Assembly: GCF_001422245.1 (NCBI RefSeq) | Contig: NZ_LMMM01000021.1 | Coordinates: forward strand, 168,414 to 232,413 | Source: Rhizobium sp. Leaf262 | GTDB lineage: Bacteria; Pseudomonadota; Alphaproteobacteria; Rhizobiales; Rhizobiaceae | Direction: 5' to 3' | Length of the DNA: 64,000 nucleotides | Shown: in pieces, positions 18,105 through 31,256 of the stretch | Layout: the number at the start of each line of letters is the position of its first letter | Numbering within the stretch: the stretch's first letter is position 1 | The notes under the pieces: model-generated | The model's database searches: none | Told to the model about the DNA's origin: nothing | Seen by the model: the letters and a program-made list of their open reading frames with translations, nothing else | Made by a program: the position numbers and the translations under genes

Positions 18105-18515
18105 CTAGTCGTCGTCGCTCTCGGTCATGAACCGGTCGAGCGCGCGGCGCTCCTTCTTCGTCGGGCGTCCGCTGCCCGGTTCGCGCACTGCCTGCTCCAG
18201 AAGCGTCAAACGCTCGCCCGGAGCACGCGGCGGGGTCTTATCGTCATAGAGAAGCTTTGCTTCCTCAAAAGGCCCGCGCCTATCGCCGGATGCCTTGACC
18301 ACGAGAATACGGTCCATGCGTTCGAAGCTGATGTCCAGCCGGTCGCCGATCTTCACCATATGGCTTGGCTGGCGAACGGGGGCACCGTTCACGCGAACAT
18401 TGCCGGACTGGATATAGCTTTGGGCGAGCGAGCGGGATTTTGCCATGCGGGCGAAGAAAAGCCATTTGTCGAGGCGCTGACGCCCTGCGTCCTGTGGCTG
18501 TTGCTTCTCACCCAT
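18105..18515 (-). CDS. hslR: S4-domain RNA-binding protein, Hsp15 (HslR) family
   Basis: Residues about 13-75 form an S4 RNA-binding domain (RLDKWLFFARMAKSRS, then VRVNGAPVRQPSHMVKIGD), as in Hsp15, which rescues stalled 50S subunits carrying nascent chains. The C-terminal part is basic and ends in an acidic ESDDD. The length of 136 residues matches. It follows the helicase gene by about 100 bases, with a terminator between them, so read-through or an independent promoter are both possible. The pairing of an RNA helicase with an S4 protein suggests a shared role in RNA or ribosome handling; this is inference. Confidence 0.9.
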   Translation of the reverse strand: MGEKQQPQDAGRQRLDKWLFFARMAKSRSLAQSYIQSGNVRVNGAPVRQPSHMVKIGDRLDISFERMDRILVVKASGDRRGPFEEAKLLYDDKTPPRAPGERLTLLEQAVREPGSGRPTKKERRALDRFMTESDDD

Positions 18516-18573
18516 CGAGCATTCCAGAAACTACGCTGTGGTTTTCCGTCCAGATATGCGTTGGACCATAGAT

Positions 18574-18610
18574 GGAAAAAGCCTCCTGCTTTTACGACAA
18601 GCAGGAGGCT
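18574..18610 (-). terminator. Rho-independent terminator after the helicase gene
   Basis: On the minus strand AGCCTCCTGCTT and AAGCAGGAGGCT form a perfect 12-bp stem with a 7-base loop, followed by TTTTTCC. It starts seven bases after the helicase stop. Confidence 0.88.
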
Positions 18611-18616
18611 CTGATC

Positions 18617-21685
<3,069 letters not shown>

Positions 21686-21970
21686 GGGGCGAAAATTCAA
21701 CGTACTATCCGTGAAATCGACTAACTGACTGTTGGCAACGCACTCGAAACATATCCGCCCGCGTCTTCTACCACACATGGCAATGGTGACGGTCAAAGGC
21801 AAGGAAGGAATGCAGGAAAGCTGAAAATGCCCTCCTCTTTCGCGCAATAAACCGCGCAGAACAGGAAAGGAACGAATCAGCGACGAATCACTGACTCCGT
21901 CTGATTCAGCTTTTGTTCACGGCAATATCTCGCCCGGCCAAGGCTGCGACCCGCAAAATCGTGAATCGGC

Positions 21971-23185
21971 TCAGAGCGGCTGACCGGCCAGAAGCCGGGG
22001 ACCGTTCGGATCGGCCGTGCCTGCCGCCTGCCCGATGAAATAGGTTTTGAGACGCGGAATCCGGTCCACGATGCCAAGGCCAAAATCACGTGCGATGCGG
22101 ATCGGCGCGACGTCGTTCGAAAACAGCCGGTTCAGCACATCCGTGGTGATGCCCATGCGCACTGTGTCGAACCGCCGCCAGGACTGGTAGCGCTCAAGCA
22201 CATTGAGAGAACCGATATCGAGCCCCAGACGGTCGGCATCGACAATGGTTTCGGCAAGCGCTGCCACGTCCTTGAAACCGAGATTGAGACCCTGTCCCGA
22301 AATCGGATGAATGCCGTGGGCCGCATCGCCTGCAAGCGCCAACCGTGGCGCGACGAAGGCACGTGCCAGTGTCAGCCCCAGCGGGAATGCGCGTCGCGGC
22401 CCCACCGGCCGCACAGGTCCGAGCTTGTGGCCGAAACGACGCTCCAGTTCTTCTTCGAAGACGAGGTCGTCGGAGGCGACCAGCCGGTCGGCGTCAACGG
22501 TACGTTCCGTCCAGACGAGCGAGGAGCGATTGCCCTTGAGTGGCAGAATGGCGAAGGGGCCGGATGGAAGAAAATGCTCCTCCGCACATCCATCATGCGG
22601 ACGTTCGTGCTCCACCGTCGTCACGATGCCGGACTGATCGTATTTCCACTCGACCGTCTTGATGCCCGCCATGCTGCGCAAGGCAGACCGGACGCCGTCG
22701 CAGGCAACCAGCAGACGCGTCTCGAAGGACGATCCGTCCGAAAGCGTGACCCTGTTGCTCTGCGGACCTGCGTCGAAACCCGAAACCTTCAGGCCGTGGC
22801 GTATGGTCACGCCAAGGCGCTCGCACGCACCGCGCAAGGCTCCCACCATCGCGACATTGGGGATCATATGTGCAAAGGGCTGGCCTTCGGCGACATCGCC
22901 ATCGAAGGTCAGAAACACCGGGCGCACCGGATCTGATGTCTTCGAATCGGTGACGATCATTTTCCTGATCGGCTGCGCTTCCGGCTCCAGTTCGTTCCAG
23001 ATGCCGAAAACCTCCAGCATCCGTGCAGCCGCAGCAATGATGGCCGAGGCCCGCATGTCCTTTTTCCAGACATCGTCAGGCGCGGCCTCGATGACCTGCA
23101 CCTCCATATGCGGCGCGGCCTGCTTGATGGCGACCGCGACACCCAGCCCGACATATCCGCCGCCTGCAACAACCACATCCAGCAT
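21971..23185 (-). CDS. UbiH/UbiF/Coq6-family FAD-dependent monooxygenase
   Basis: This family hydroxylates the ubiquinone ring during biosynthesis at the inner membrane. The chosen ATG (MLDVVVAGGG) follows AGGAGA at good spacing; nine further upstream codons are unlikely. The Rossmann FAD motif AGGGYVGLG is near residues 7-15, the central DG segment is VACDGVRSALR, and the second FAD motif LALAGDAAHGIHPISGQGLNLGFKD is near 280. The 404-residue length is normal. Which ring position it hydroxylates (UbiH, UbiI, UbiF or the alphaproteobacterial UbiL) cannot be read from the motifs. It stands divergent from tesB. Confidence 0.85.
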   Translation of the reverse strand: MLDVVVAGGGYVGLGVAVAIKQAAPHMEVQVIEAAPDDVWKKDMRASAIIAAAARMLEVFGIWNELEPEAQPIRKMIVTDSKTSDPVRPVFLTFDGDVAEGQPFAHMIPNVAMVGALRGACERLGVTIRHGLKVSGFDAGPQSNRVTLSDGSSFETRLLVACDGVRSALRSMAGIKTVEWKYDQSGIVTTVEHERPHDGCAEEHFLPSGPFAILPLKGNRSSLVWTERTVDADRLVASDDLVFEEELERRFGHKLGPVRPVGPRRAFPLGLTLARAFVAPRLALAGDAAHGIHPISGQGLNLGFKDVAALAETIVDADRLGLDIGSLNVLERYQSWRRFDTVRMGITTDVLNRLFSNDVAPIRIARDFGLGIVDRIPRLKTYFIGQAAGTADPNGPRLLAGQPL

Positions 23186-23262
23186 CGCGTCTTCTCCTGC
23201 ATTCTTGTGCATATGACACTTGCACTATAGACCATCCCTATGGGTCTTCCTACAGCCGGAGC

Positions 23263-24156
23263 ATGTCGAAAATGTCGCGCCCCCTCGAAAATACCGCACC
23301 GCTTGAAAAACTGATTTCCACGCTCGATCTCGAAAAGCTCGAGGAAAATCTGTTTCGCGGCACGAGCCCCCAGGTCGGCTGGCAGCGCGTTTTCGGTGGA
23401 CAAGTCATTGCCCAGGCCCTGATGGCGGCGCAGCGCACGGTAAGTGACGAACGTTTCGTCCACTCGCTGCACGCCTATTTCATGCGCCCCGGCGACCCCA
23501 AGGTGCCCATCATCTATCAGGTCGACCGCATCCGCGATGGCTCCAGCTTCGCCACGCGGCGCATCGTCGCCATTCAGCACGGCCATGCCATCTTTTCCAT
23601 GTCGGCCTCCTTCCAGATCGATGAGGGTGGCTTCGATCACCAGGCGCAGATCCCCGATGTGCCGCAGCCGGAACAATTGATGAGCGAAGACCAGATGCGC
23701 GACGCATTTCTGGCCAAGGCACCGCCCGCCATCCGCAAATACTGGGAGAACAAACGCCCCATCGAAATCCGTCCGGTCTCGCTGACGCATTATATCTCCC
23801 GCGAAAAGCTCGAGCCGCATCAGGATATCTGGGTGCGGGCGGTGGGGCATGTCCCCGATGACCGGCACTATCAGGCCGCAGTCCTTGCCTATCTTTCGGA
23901 CATGACCCTGCTCGATACCTCGCTCTACGCGCATGGCACGACGATCTTCGATCCATCGGTGCAGGCCGCCAGCCTCGACCACGCCATGTGGTTTCACCGC
24001 CCCTGCAAGCTCGATGACTGGCTGCTCTATACGCAGGATAGCCCGAGCGCTTCGGGTGCACGCGGACTCACCCGCGGCAATCTTTTTACCCGCGACGGCG
24101 TTCTCGTGGCGTCGATGGCCCAGGAAGGCCTGATCCGCAAATTGGCAGACGCCTAA
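23263..24156 (+). CDS. tesB: acyl-CoA thioesterase II
   Basis: TesB hydrolyses medium- and long-chain acyl-CoAs through a double hot-dog fold. Conserved pieces include LFRGTSPQVGWQRVFGGQV, HSLHAYFMRPGD, YLSDMTLLDTSL (holding the catalytic Asp) and the C-terminal RGLTRGNLFTRDGVLVAS segment with the catalytic Gln further on (MAQEGLIR). The length of 297 residues is close to the 286-residue E. coli enzyme. Two in-frame ATGs lie nine bases apart at the start. It is transcribed alone, with a markedly AT-rich region after it. Confidence 0.95.
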   Translation: MSKMSRPLENTAPLEKLISTLDLEKLEENLFRGTSPQVGWQRVFGGQVIAQALMAAQRTVSDERFVHSLHAYFMRPGDPKVPIIYQVDRIRDGSSFATRRIVAIQHGHAIFSMSASFQIDEGGFDHQAQIPDVPQPEQLMSEDQMRDAFLAKAPPAIRKYWENKRPIEIRPVSLTHYISREKLEPHQDIWVRAVGHVPDDRHYQAAVLAYLSDMTLLDTSLYAHGTTIFDPSVQAASLDHAMWFHRPCKLDDWLLYTQDSPSASGARGLTRGNLFTRDGVLVASMAQEGLIRKLADA

Positions 24157-24190
24157 ATTCTAAGCATTTTTTATTTTTTGCCCGTTAATT

Positions 24191-24215
24191 GCGCAGGGAG
24201 GAATATTTCCTGCGC
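24191..24215. promoter_or_regulatory. inverted repeat upstream of glnK, candidate NtrC-type operator
   Basis: GCGCAGG and CCTGCGC form 7-bp arms separated by 11 bases in an AT-rich region. It lies about 65-90 bases upstream of the candidate sigma-54 promoter, the distance expected of an enhancer site. The arms do not match the classical NtrC consensus exactly. Confidence 0.4.
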
Positions 24216-24279
24216 CTATTTTGCAGGCTTATTTATTATTTTCTTTTTATTTCAATAACTTATATCATCCCTTTCAAAC

Positions 24280-24295
24280 TGGCACGCGCCTTGAA
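24280..24295 (+). promoter_or_regulatory. candidate sigma-54 promoter of glnK-amtB
   Basis: TGGCAC-GCGCC-TTGAA matches the -24/-12 class (consensus TGGCAC-N5-TTGCW) except for A in place of the -12 C. It lies about 87 bases before the glnK start. RpoN/NtrC control of glnK-amtB under nitrogen limitation is well known in proteobacteria, which raises its likelihood. Confidence 0.65.
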
Positions 24296-24321
24296 TGGAG
24301 AGAGCCAGTCGCTGTTGTTGA

Positions 24322-24720
<399 letters not shown>

Positions 24721-24748
24721 GCACGGGCGACAGGGGAGTTTTCCAACC

Positions 24749-26110
24749 ATGCCATTCAACAGAATTTCCAAACTTGGCGCACTCGGCGCCAGCGCGGCGG
24801 CCCTGCTGGCCCCCATTGCAGCCTTCGCGCAGGATGCAGCGGCTCCAGCGGTTGCAGCTGCTGCGGCGGCACCTGCGCCCGACAAGGGCGACACAGCCTT
24901 CATGTTCCTTGCCACCATCCTCGTGCTGTTCATGATCATTCCTGGTCTTGGCCTGTTTTACGGTGGTCTGGTTCGCAGCAAGAACATGCTGTCGGTGCTG
25001 ATGCAGGTCACGGTCATCGCTGCCAGCGTCATGATCATCTGGGTCGTCTACGGCTATTCCTTCGCCTTTGGCGGTTCTGAAAGCCCATTCTTCGGCGGCT
25101 TCGCCAAGCTCTTCCTGTCTGGCGTCACCAAGGACAGCACGGCTGCGACCTTCTCGCAGGGCGTCGTCATTCCGGAATTCATCTTCGTGATGTTCCAGAT
25201 GACATTTGCCGCCATCACACCGGCGCTGATCATCGGTGCCTTTGCTGAGCGCATCAAATTCTCTGCCTCCATCCTGTTCTGCATTCTCTGGGTCACCTTC
25301 GTCTACTTCCCGATCGCCCACATGGTTTGGGACGCAAAGGGCTACCTCTTCGGCCTCGGCGCGCTCGATTTCGCTGGCGGCACGGTCGTTCATATCAACG
25401 CCGGTGTTGCAGGCCTGATCGGTGCGATCATGGTTGGCAAGCGCACGGGCTTCGGCAAGGACATGATGGCCCCGCATTCGATGACACTGACCTATGTCGG
25501 TGCAGCCATGCTCTGGGTCGGCTGGTTCGGCTTCAACGCCGGTTCCAACCTCGAAGCGTCCAGCGGCGCGATGCTCGCAACCGTCAACACCTTCGTTGCA
25601 ACCGCGGCTGCTATCCTGTCGTGGTGCGTTGTTGAAACCTTCACCCGCGGAAAAGCCTCCATGCTGGGCGCGGCATCCGGCATGATCGCCGGTCTGGTCG
25701 CCATCACACCGGCAGCCGGTATCGTTGGCCCGATGGGTGCCATCGTCATGGGCGCGATCGTATCGCCACTGTGCTACTTCTTCGTCTCCGTCGTGAAGAA
25801 CAAGTTCGGTTATGACGACACGGCAGACGTCTTCGGCGTTCACGGCGTCGGCGGCATCTTCGGTGCGCTGGCAACCGGCATCTTCGCAAGCGCATCGCTC
25901 GGTGGCGTGGGCTATGCCGGCGAACAGACGATGAGCGGCCAGTTCCTGGTTCAGGCTCAGGCTGTCGTCATCACGCTTCTGTGGACCGGTATCGGCTCTG
26001 CCATCCTCTACAAGGTCGTCGACATCATCGTTGGTCTGCGCGTGCCGGTCGAAGCCGAACGCGAAGGTCTCGATCTGGCCTCGCACGGCGAAGCGGCCTA
26101 CCACTCCTAA
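24749..26110 (+). CDS. amtB: ammonium transporter AmtB
   Basis: This is an inner-membrane trimeric ammonium channel. Residues 1-28 form a signal peptide ending AAFAQ, followed by an Ala/Pro-rich linker (to about 48) and eleven predicted helices. Family motifs include FYGGLVRSKNMLSVLMQ, the first twin-histidine region DFAGGTVVHINAG, the WVGWFGFNAGS segment and VFGVHGVGGIFGAL with the second conserved His. The 453 residues include the longer N-terminus often seen in alphaproteobacteria. It is co-transcribed with glnK and ends in a clear terminator. Confidence 0.97.
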   Translation: MPFNRISKLGALGASAAALLAPIAAFAQDAAAPAVAAAAAAPAPDKGDTAFMFLATILVLFMIIPGLGLFYGGLVRSKNMLSVLMQVTVIAASVMIIWVVYGYSFAFGGSESPFFGGFAKLFLSGVTKDSTAATFSQGVVIPEFIFVMFQMTFAAITPALIIGAFAERIKFSASILFCILWVTFVYFPIAHMVWDAKGYLFGLGALDFAGGTVVHINAGVAGLIGAIMVGKRTGFGKDMMAPHSMTLTYVGAAMLWVGWFGFNAGSNLEASSGAMLATVNTFVATAAAILSWCVVETFTRGKASMLGAASGMIAGLVAITPAAGIVGPMGAIVMGAIVSPLCYFFVSVVKNKFGYDDTADVFGVHGVGGIFGALATGIFASASLGGVGYAGEQTMSGQFLVQAQAVVITLLWTGIGSAILYKVVDIIVGLRVPVEAEREGLDLASHGEAAYHS

Positions 26111-26155
26111 AGATCGGGCCGGACTTCGTTCGGCCTCATCCTCCCGAAAAGATCG

Positions 26156-26183
26156 AAAAGCCCGGCTCGCGCCGGGCTTTTTT
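26156..26183 (+). terminator. Rho-independent terminator after amtB
   Basis: AAAAGCCCGGC-tcgc-GCCGGGCTTTTTT: a perfect stem followed by T residues, 45 bases past the amtB stop. Confidence 0.92.
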
Positions 26184-26326
26184 CGTAAGAGAGCTTAAGA
26201 GTTACGCCTGAATTTGCATGGTTAATGCCATATTAACCACCAGCCCGCTATTTTGCCCTGTCATCCCGTCTGCGCCAGCTCGTGTGCGGACTTCGGAAAA
26301 AACGAAAAGAACGACAGGTTCAGAAT

Positions 26327-28951
26327 ATGGACAGAGTGACGTCTCCGGCATTTCAGGGTCGTGATAACCGTTTCGTACTGACGGCATTCGTCGTGCGCCA
26401 GTTGATGGCGCTCGCGGGATTTGGCGTGCTGGCATTGCTGGCACTGGGCATCACGGCGCTGGCCACATGGAATGTCGCCGATCCCAGCCTGTCCTATGCC
26501 ACCGGCAACGAACCGGCCAATCTGCTGGGCCGCAGCGGCGCGATCTTTGCCGACATCATGATGCAGTTCCTCGGCCTGTCGGCGCTGATCGCCATGCTGC
26601 CCATTCTCGCCTGGGCCTTCGCACTGATTTCCGGTCGCCGTTTCAATCGCATTCCAGCCCGCCTCGTGGCCTGGGTGAGCGGTGCTTTCATCGCATCCGC
26701 ATCGCTTGGCTGCTTCCCCGCCCCTCTGACCTGGCCACTGCCCAACGGCATCGGCGGTGTCATCGGCGATATGATCCTGCGCTTCCCGGCACTCTTCATC
26801 GGCGCTTATCCCACCGGAACCTTTGCCACCGTTCTGGGCGCGATCTTCGCGGCTCCCGCCGCTTGGCTCATGCTTTTTGCCTCCGGCCTCCTCGGCTCGC
26901 CCGACGATGAGGAAGGGAGCTTTGCAGCCCAGCCGGCAGCGCAAAGCAAGGCGCAGAAGGTGCAGCAGCTGGACGACGAGGAAGATGACGGCGATGGCTT
27001 CTTCGGCAGCCTGCTCGCCTTCGGCGCAATGGCTCACTACTGGTACATCACCCAGGCCCGTTTCCGCCGCCTGTTCGGCCTGAAGCCCAAGTCGATGCGC
27101 AACGAGTTCGAGCAACCCTACGACTTCAACGATTACGAATTCGGCACGCTCAACGAGCCCTCGCGCCTCAAGACCGCCATCAACCGTCTGGAGCGCGCAG
27201 ACCCCTCCTTTGAAGAACGGGCCGAAGCCCGCGCCCGCCGTGAAGTCACTCCACCACCGATTTCCATGGGTGATAATGAGGACTTCGAGGAAGACGATGC
27301 CCTGCCGAACGGCGTGCTGTCTGCGGACGCAAAATTCTCACCGCGTCCGGCACCGGGCCAGACGCGTATCACCGTTCCACCTGCCCGTCCCAAGCCGAGT
27401 GACCGGGTCGCTCGTGATGCGCAAGCCTCCTTCATCGCGCCCGATGGCTTCCAGCTTCCCTCTATCCATCTTCTGGCGGAGCCGAAAAGTGTCGTGCGTG
27501 ACGCCACGCTCAACGCCGAGGTTCTAGAACAGAATGCCCGGCGACTTGAAGGCGTGCTCGAAGATTTCGGTGTCAAGGGTGAGATCATCCATGTCCGTCC
27601 CGGACCTGTCGTCACGCTTTATGAACTGGAACCAGCACCGGGCATCAAGTCGTCTCGCGTTATCGGTCTTGCCGATGATATCGCGCGTTCCATGAGCGCA
27701 GTCGCTGCCCGTGTTGCCGTCGTTCCCGGTCGTAACGCCATCGGTATCGAGCTACCAAACCGTACTCGTGAAACGGTCTATCTGCGCGAATTGATCGGCT
27801 CACGCGATTTCGAAAACACCAAGGCCAAGCTGCCCATGTCGCTCGGCAAGACGATTGGCGGCGAAGCCGTCATCGCCGATCTGGCCAAGATGCCGCATCT
27901 GCTGGTCGCCGGTACCACGGGTTCCGGTAAATCGGTTGCCATCAACACCATGATCCTGTCGCTGCTCTACCATATGACGCCCGAACAGTGCCGTCTCATC
28001 ATGATCGACCCGAAGATGCTGGAACTGTCGATCTATGACGGCATCCCGCATTTGCTGTCTCCTGTCGTAACCGATCCGAAGAAGGCCGTCGTCGCGCTGA
28101 AATGGACCGTGCGGGAGATGGAAGAGCGCTACAAGAAAATGTCGAAGATCGGCGTGCGCAACATCGACGGCTTCAACGCCCGCGTTCAGCAGGCACTCGA
28201 CAAGGGCGAGGTGCTGACCCGCACCGTGCAGACCGGTTTCGACCGCCAGACGGGCGAAGCCATGTACGAGACCGAAGAATTCGACCTGAAGCCCCTTCCC
28301 TATATCGTCGTCATCATCGACGAGATGGCCGACCTGATGATGGTCGCCGGCAAGGATATCGAAGGTGCCGTGCAGCGTCTTGCGCAGATGGCGCGTGCAG
28401 CAGGCATCCACGTCATCATGGCAACGCAGCGACCATCGGTCGATGTCATCACCGGCACGATCAAGGCCAACTTCCCGACCCGCATTTCCTTCCAGGTCAC
28501 CTCCAAGATCGACAGCCGCACCATTTTGGGCGAACAGGGTGCCGAACAGCTGCTCGGCATGGGCGACATGCTTTATATGGCCGGTGGCGGGCGTATCCAG
28601 CGCGTCCACGGTCCTTTCGTTGCCGACAATGAGGTCGAGGAAATCGTGTCTTACCTGAAGACACAGGGATCGCCGGAATATCTCGAAGCCGTTACCGAAG
28701 AAGACGACGATGAAGACGGCGGCGGCCCTGCCGGCACCGGCAACATGGCCGAATCGGACGACCCTTACGATCAGGCTGTGGCGGTTGTCCTTCGTGATGG
28801 CAAGGCATCCACCTCCTATGTCCAGCGTCGCCTCGGCATCGGTTACAACCGTGCTGCTTCGCTGATCGAGCGTATGGAGCAGGAGGGCATCATCGGCCCG
28901 GCAAACCACGCCGGCAAACGCGAAATACTGGTGCCGACCGAAACGGAATGA
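26327..28951 (+). CDS. ftsK: DNA translocase FtsK
   Basis: FtsK anchors at the division septum and pumps DNA to resolve and segregate chromosome termini. From the ATG at [11 protein letters not shown] there are 874 residues. About four membrane helices occupy the first 200, then an acidic linker (poly-Asp/Glu stretches, GSFAAQ, EDDGDG). The motor domain follows, with Walker A GTTGSGKS at 529-536 (K535), Walker [15 protein letters not shown] and [12 protein letters not shown]. The gamma winged-helix domain at the C-terminus ([21 protein letters not shown]) would read KOPS sites. A start 15 codons upstream is possible but less likely. Confidence 0.95.
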   Translation: MDRVTSPAFQGRDNRFVLTAFVVRQLMALAGFGVLALLALGITALATWNVADPSLSYATGNEPANLLGRSGAIFADIMMQFLGLSALIAMLPILAWAFALISGRRFNRIPARLVAWVSGAFIASASLGCFPAPLTWPLPNGIGGVIGDMILRFPALFIGAYPTGTFATVLGAIFAAPAAWLMLFASGLLGSPDDEEGSFAAQPAAQSKAQKVQQLDDEEDDGDGFFGSLLAFGAMAHYWYITQARFRRLFGLKPKSMRNEFEQPYDFNDYEFGTLNEPSRLKTAINRLERADPSFEERAEARARREVTPPPISMGDNEDFEEDDALPNGVLSADAKFSPRPAPGQTRITVPPARPKPSDRVARDAQASFIAPDGFQLPSIHLLAEPKSVVRDATLNAEVLEQNARRLEGVLEDFGVKGEIIHVRPGPVVTLYELEPAPGIKSSRVIGLADDIARSMSAVAARVAVVPGRNAIGIELPNRTRETVYLRELIGSRDFENTKAKLPMSLGKTIGGEAVIADLAKMPHLLVAGTTGSGKSVAINTMILSLLYHMTPEQCRLIMIDPKMLELSIYDGIPHLLSPVVTDPKKAVVALKWTVREMEERYKKMSKIGVRNIDGFNARVQQALDKGEVLTRTVQTGFDRQTGEAMYETEEFDLKPLPYIVVIIDEMADLMMVAGKDIEGAVQRLAQMARAAGIHVIMATQRPSVDVITGTIKANFPTRISFQVTSKIDSRTILGEQGAEQLLGMGDMLYMAGGGRIQRVHGPFVADNEVEEIVSYLKTQGSPEYLEAVTEEDDDEDGGGPAGTGNMAESDDPYDQAVAVVLRDGKASTSYVQRRLGIGYNRAASLIERMEQEGIIGPANHAGKREILVPTETE

Positions 28952-29119
28952 AGCGGGGAGATGCGGGTGCACGCCACCATCTTGGCCGGTTCCTGAATAC
29001 CGCATCTCTTCACGCAGATATCAGCAACCAAGGTTCAGCTTCGGCGTTATAGCAAGTGCTTCATGTCATGAAGCCGCCGCGTTTTTTTGAAACATTGGGA
29101 TGCGATGAAGGAGAAAAGA

Positions 29120-29785
29120 ATGAAGAAGAATACCCCGGTCGTTTCCGCGCAGCCCCATGGCCTCGACAGCCAGATGACGCGCCGTGGCGTGATGACCTTG
29201 TTTTCCGCGACCGCAGCTATTGCCGCCCTGCAGCCTTTTACCGCCTTTGCACAGGCGGATGCGACGGCACAGAAAATCGCCAATCATTTCTCTTCCGTCA
29301 AAACTATGATGGGTGAGTTCGTACAGTTCGGCCCACGCGGCGAACAGACAGGCGGCAAATTCTACATCGCACGCCCTGGCAAGCTGCGCTTCAATTACGA
29401 AGACCCCTCGCCCATGCGCGTGATTTCCGATGGCCGCAACGTCGTGATTGGCAACAACAAGCTGAAGACATGGGACCTCTATCCTCTGTCGAAGACGCCG
29501 CTTAGCCTGCTGCTTTCAGATAAAATCGATCTAGGAAACCAGAAGGTACGCGACGTCAAACAGGAATCCGATCTGACCACTATCGTGCTCGGCGACAAGA
29601 GCGTCTTCGGCGATTCCACCATTACCTTGATGTTCGACCCGAAAACCTTTGATTTGCGCCAGTGGACCACGACGGATGCGCAGAACAAAGACACCACGGT
29701 CATGATTTTCAACGTCCAGACAGGCATGGCTTTGGACGACAAGGTCTTTGCGATCAACTACGAGGAAGTCCGCAGCCGCGGCTGA
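29120..29785 (+). CDS. lolA: outer-membrane lipoprotein carrier protein LolA
   Basis: LolA ferries lipoproteins through the periplasm from LolCDE to the outer membrane. The ATG chosen follows AAGGAG; an in-frame ATG 11 codons earlier would swallow that site. The N-terminus has T-R-R-G-V-M at 20-25 and a hydrophobic stretch ending TAFAQ, so the signal may be of Tat type, which is odd for LolA. The mature part has the LolA fold hallmarks KFYIARPGKLRFNYEDP and VISDGRNVVIGN. It has 221 residues and lies between ftsK and xthA on the same strand, in the order common in rhizobia. Confidence 0.9.
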   Translation: MKKNTPVVSAQPHGLDSQMTRRGVMTLFSATAAIAALQPFTAFAQADATAQKIANHFSSVKTMMGEFVQFGPRGEQTGGKFYIARPGKLRFNYEDPSPMRVISDGRNVVIGNNKLKTWDLYPLSKTPLSLLLSDKIDLGNQKVRDVKQESDLTTIVLGDKSVFGDSTITLMFDPKTFDLRQWTTTDAQNKDTTVMIFNVQTGMALDDKVFAINYEEVRSRG

Positions 29786-29878
29786 TATTTCTCCGGGAAC
29801 GTCGAGAAAAGAATTTCCGTTTCTCGAGCCATGTTATAAGCCTGCCTCCACCTTTCAAAAGGCTGATGGAGCGCGGGC

Positions 29879-30682
29879 ATGACCTTTTCGATAACCACCT
29901 GGAACATCAACTCGGTGCGGCTGCGCATGCCGATCGTCGAGCAGTTCTTGGTACGTTACAAACCAGATGTCCTGTGCCTTCAGGAAACGAAATGCCCGAA
30001 TGGCGAGTTTCCGCTAAAGCCACTAAAGGCGCTCGGCTATGAGCATGTCATCATTCACGGACAGAAGGGCTATCATGGCGTCGCCATCGCCTCCAGGCTG
30101 CCACTGACCGAAGACCATCGTCAGGATTATTGCGGTATAGGTGACGCCCGCCATATCTCCGGCATCGTTCAAGTCGGTTCGCGCAAAATCCGTCTTCACA
30201 ATTTCTATGTTCCCGCTGGCGGCGACGAGCCTGATCGTACGATCAACCCCAAATTCGGCCACAAGCTCGATTTCATCGAAGAGATGAAGGCGCTCAGCGC
30301 TGACGGTGTGCCCGGCACCTCATCCATTCTCGTCGGCGATCTCAACATTGCGCCGCTGGAAAACGACGTCTGGTCCCACAAACAGCTCTTGAAAATCGTC
30401 AGCCACACGCCGGTCGAGACAGAGGGCCTGCTGGAGATCATGAAGAAGGGTAACTGGCTCGACCTGATGCGCCTCAACGTGCCGGACAGCGAAAAGATCT
30501 ACACCTGGTGGAGCTACCGCGCCAAGGACTGGGAAGCCGCAGACCGCGGTCGCCGCCTCGATCACATCTGGTCCTCCCAGGACCTCGGTCCGTCACTGGA
30601 TCGCATTGAAATCCTGCGCGAAGCCCGCGGTTGGAACCGCCCCTCGGACCACGTTCCGGTGACGGCGCATTTCAAATTCTAA
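29879..30682 (+). CDS. xthA: exodeoxyribonuclease III / AP endonuclease
   Basis: This base-excision repair nuclease cleaves at abasic sites. The endonuclease/exonuclease/phosphatase fold is complete: TWNINSVRLR at the start, CLQETK with metal-binding E36, HNFYVPAGGDEPD, the LVGDLNIAP catalytic Asp/Asn pair, GRRLDHIW, and the terminal SDHVP with D257 and H258. The length of 267 residues matches XthA. The stop is three bases from the convergent cyclic-nucleotide-binding gene, leaving no room for a separate terminator. Confidence 0.96.
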   Translation: MTFSITTWNINSVRLRMPIVEQFLVRYKPDVLCLQETKCPNGEFPLKPLKALGYEHVIIHGQKGYHGVAIASRLPLTEDHRQDYCGIGDARHISGIVQVGSRKIRLHNFYVPAGGDEPDRTINPKFGHKLDFIEEMKALSADGVPGTSSILVGDLNIAPLENDVWSHKQLLKIVSHTPVETEGLLEIMKKGNWLDLMRLNVPDSEKIYTWWSYRAKDWEAADRGRRLDHIWSSQDLGPSLDRIEILREARGWNRPSDHVPVTAHFKF

Positions 30683-30685
30683 GTC

Positions 30686-31141
30686 TTACGAAAACCGTCC
30701 CTGAAGCGCTGCTGCACCGGATGCGAGTGAGGCGATGTTGTCGCGGATGCGCGCCAGAACCACATCGGCAACATCAGGAAACTCTTCGATCATACGATGG
30801 AAAAGGATCCGGGTGATGCGGATGACCTCGGAGTCATCCGTAGCAACAGCCGTATATTTGCGTTCGCACAGCGTAAACAGCGCCAGTTCGGACAGGAGCG
30901 TTCCTGTCTTTACGCTTGCCTGAAGCTCGGCTTTGTTGCCGCGTGCCGTGCTGTAAAGGTCAAAAGTCCCGCGCGCGACAACGAAGGCACATTCGGCCGG
31001 GGAATGCTCGCGAAACAGCGCCTGCCCCTCGCCAATCCTGCGGCGTTCGGCACCGAATGCGATCAGCCGCAACTGGTCGTCGGTGAAGCCCTGGAACAGG
31101 GGCACCTTGGCCAATAGCTTGATATCGTCGTTCAATGCCAT
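30686..31141 (-). CDS. cyclic-nucleotide-binding-domain protein (single domain)
   Basis: From MALNDDIKLL the protein is 151 residues and essentially one CNB beta-roll: LLAKVPLFQGFTDDQLRLIAF, then CAFVVARGTFDLY, and a C-terminal helix. The phosphate-binding cassette region (TLLSELALFT) retains a Glu but lacks the arginine that contacts cyclic phosphate (usually GELAL-6-R), so ligand binding is uncertain. There is no helix-turn-helix, so it is not a Crp/Fnr transcription factor. It lies downstream of cenR on the same strand and could act as a small sensor; this is inference. An upstream in-frame start would add 23 residues. Confidence 0.8.
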   Translation of the reverse strand: MALNDDIKLLAKVPLFQGFTDDQLRLIAFGAERRRIGEGQALFREHSPAECAFVVARGTFDLYSTARGNKAELQASVKTGTLLSELALFTLCERKYTAVATDDSEVIRITRILFHRMIEEFPDVADVVLARIRDNIASLASGAAALQGRFS

Positions 31142-31256
31142 ATGTTTCGAAACCCCGGATTTGCAATCACAACGGTTTTCGAACAAAGGCGCAGCCAAGA
31201 CAAGGGCCACGCCTCTATTAATTTCACGGGATCAGTTCCTGCAAGTGCCGGAATAA

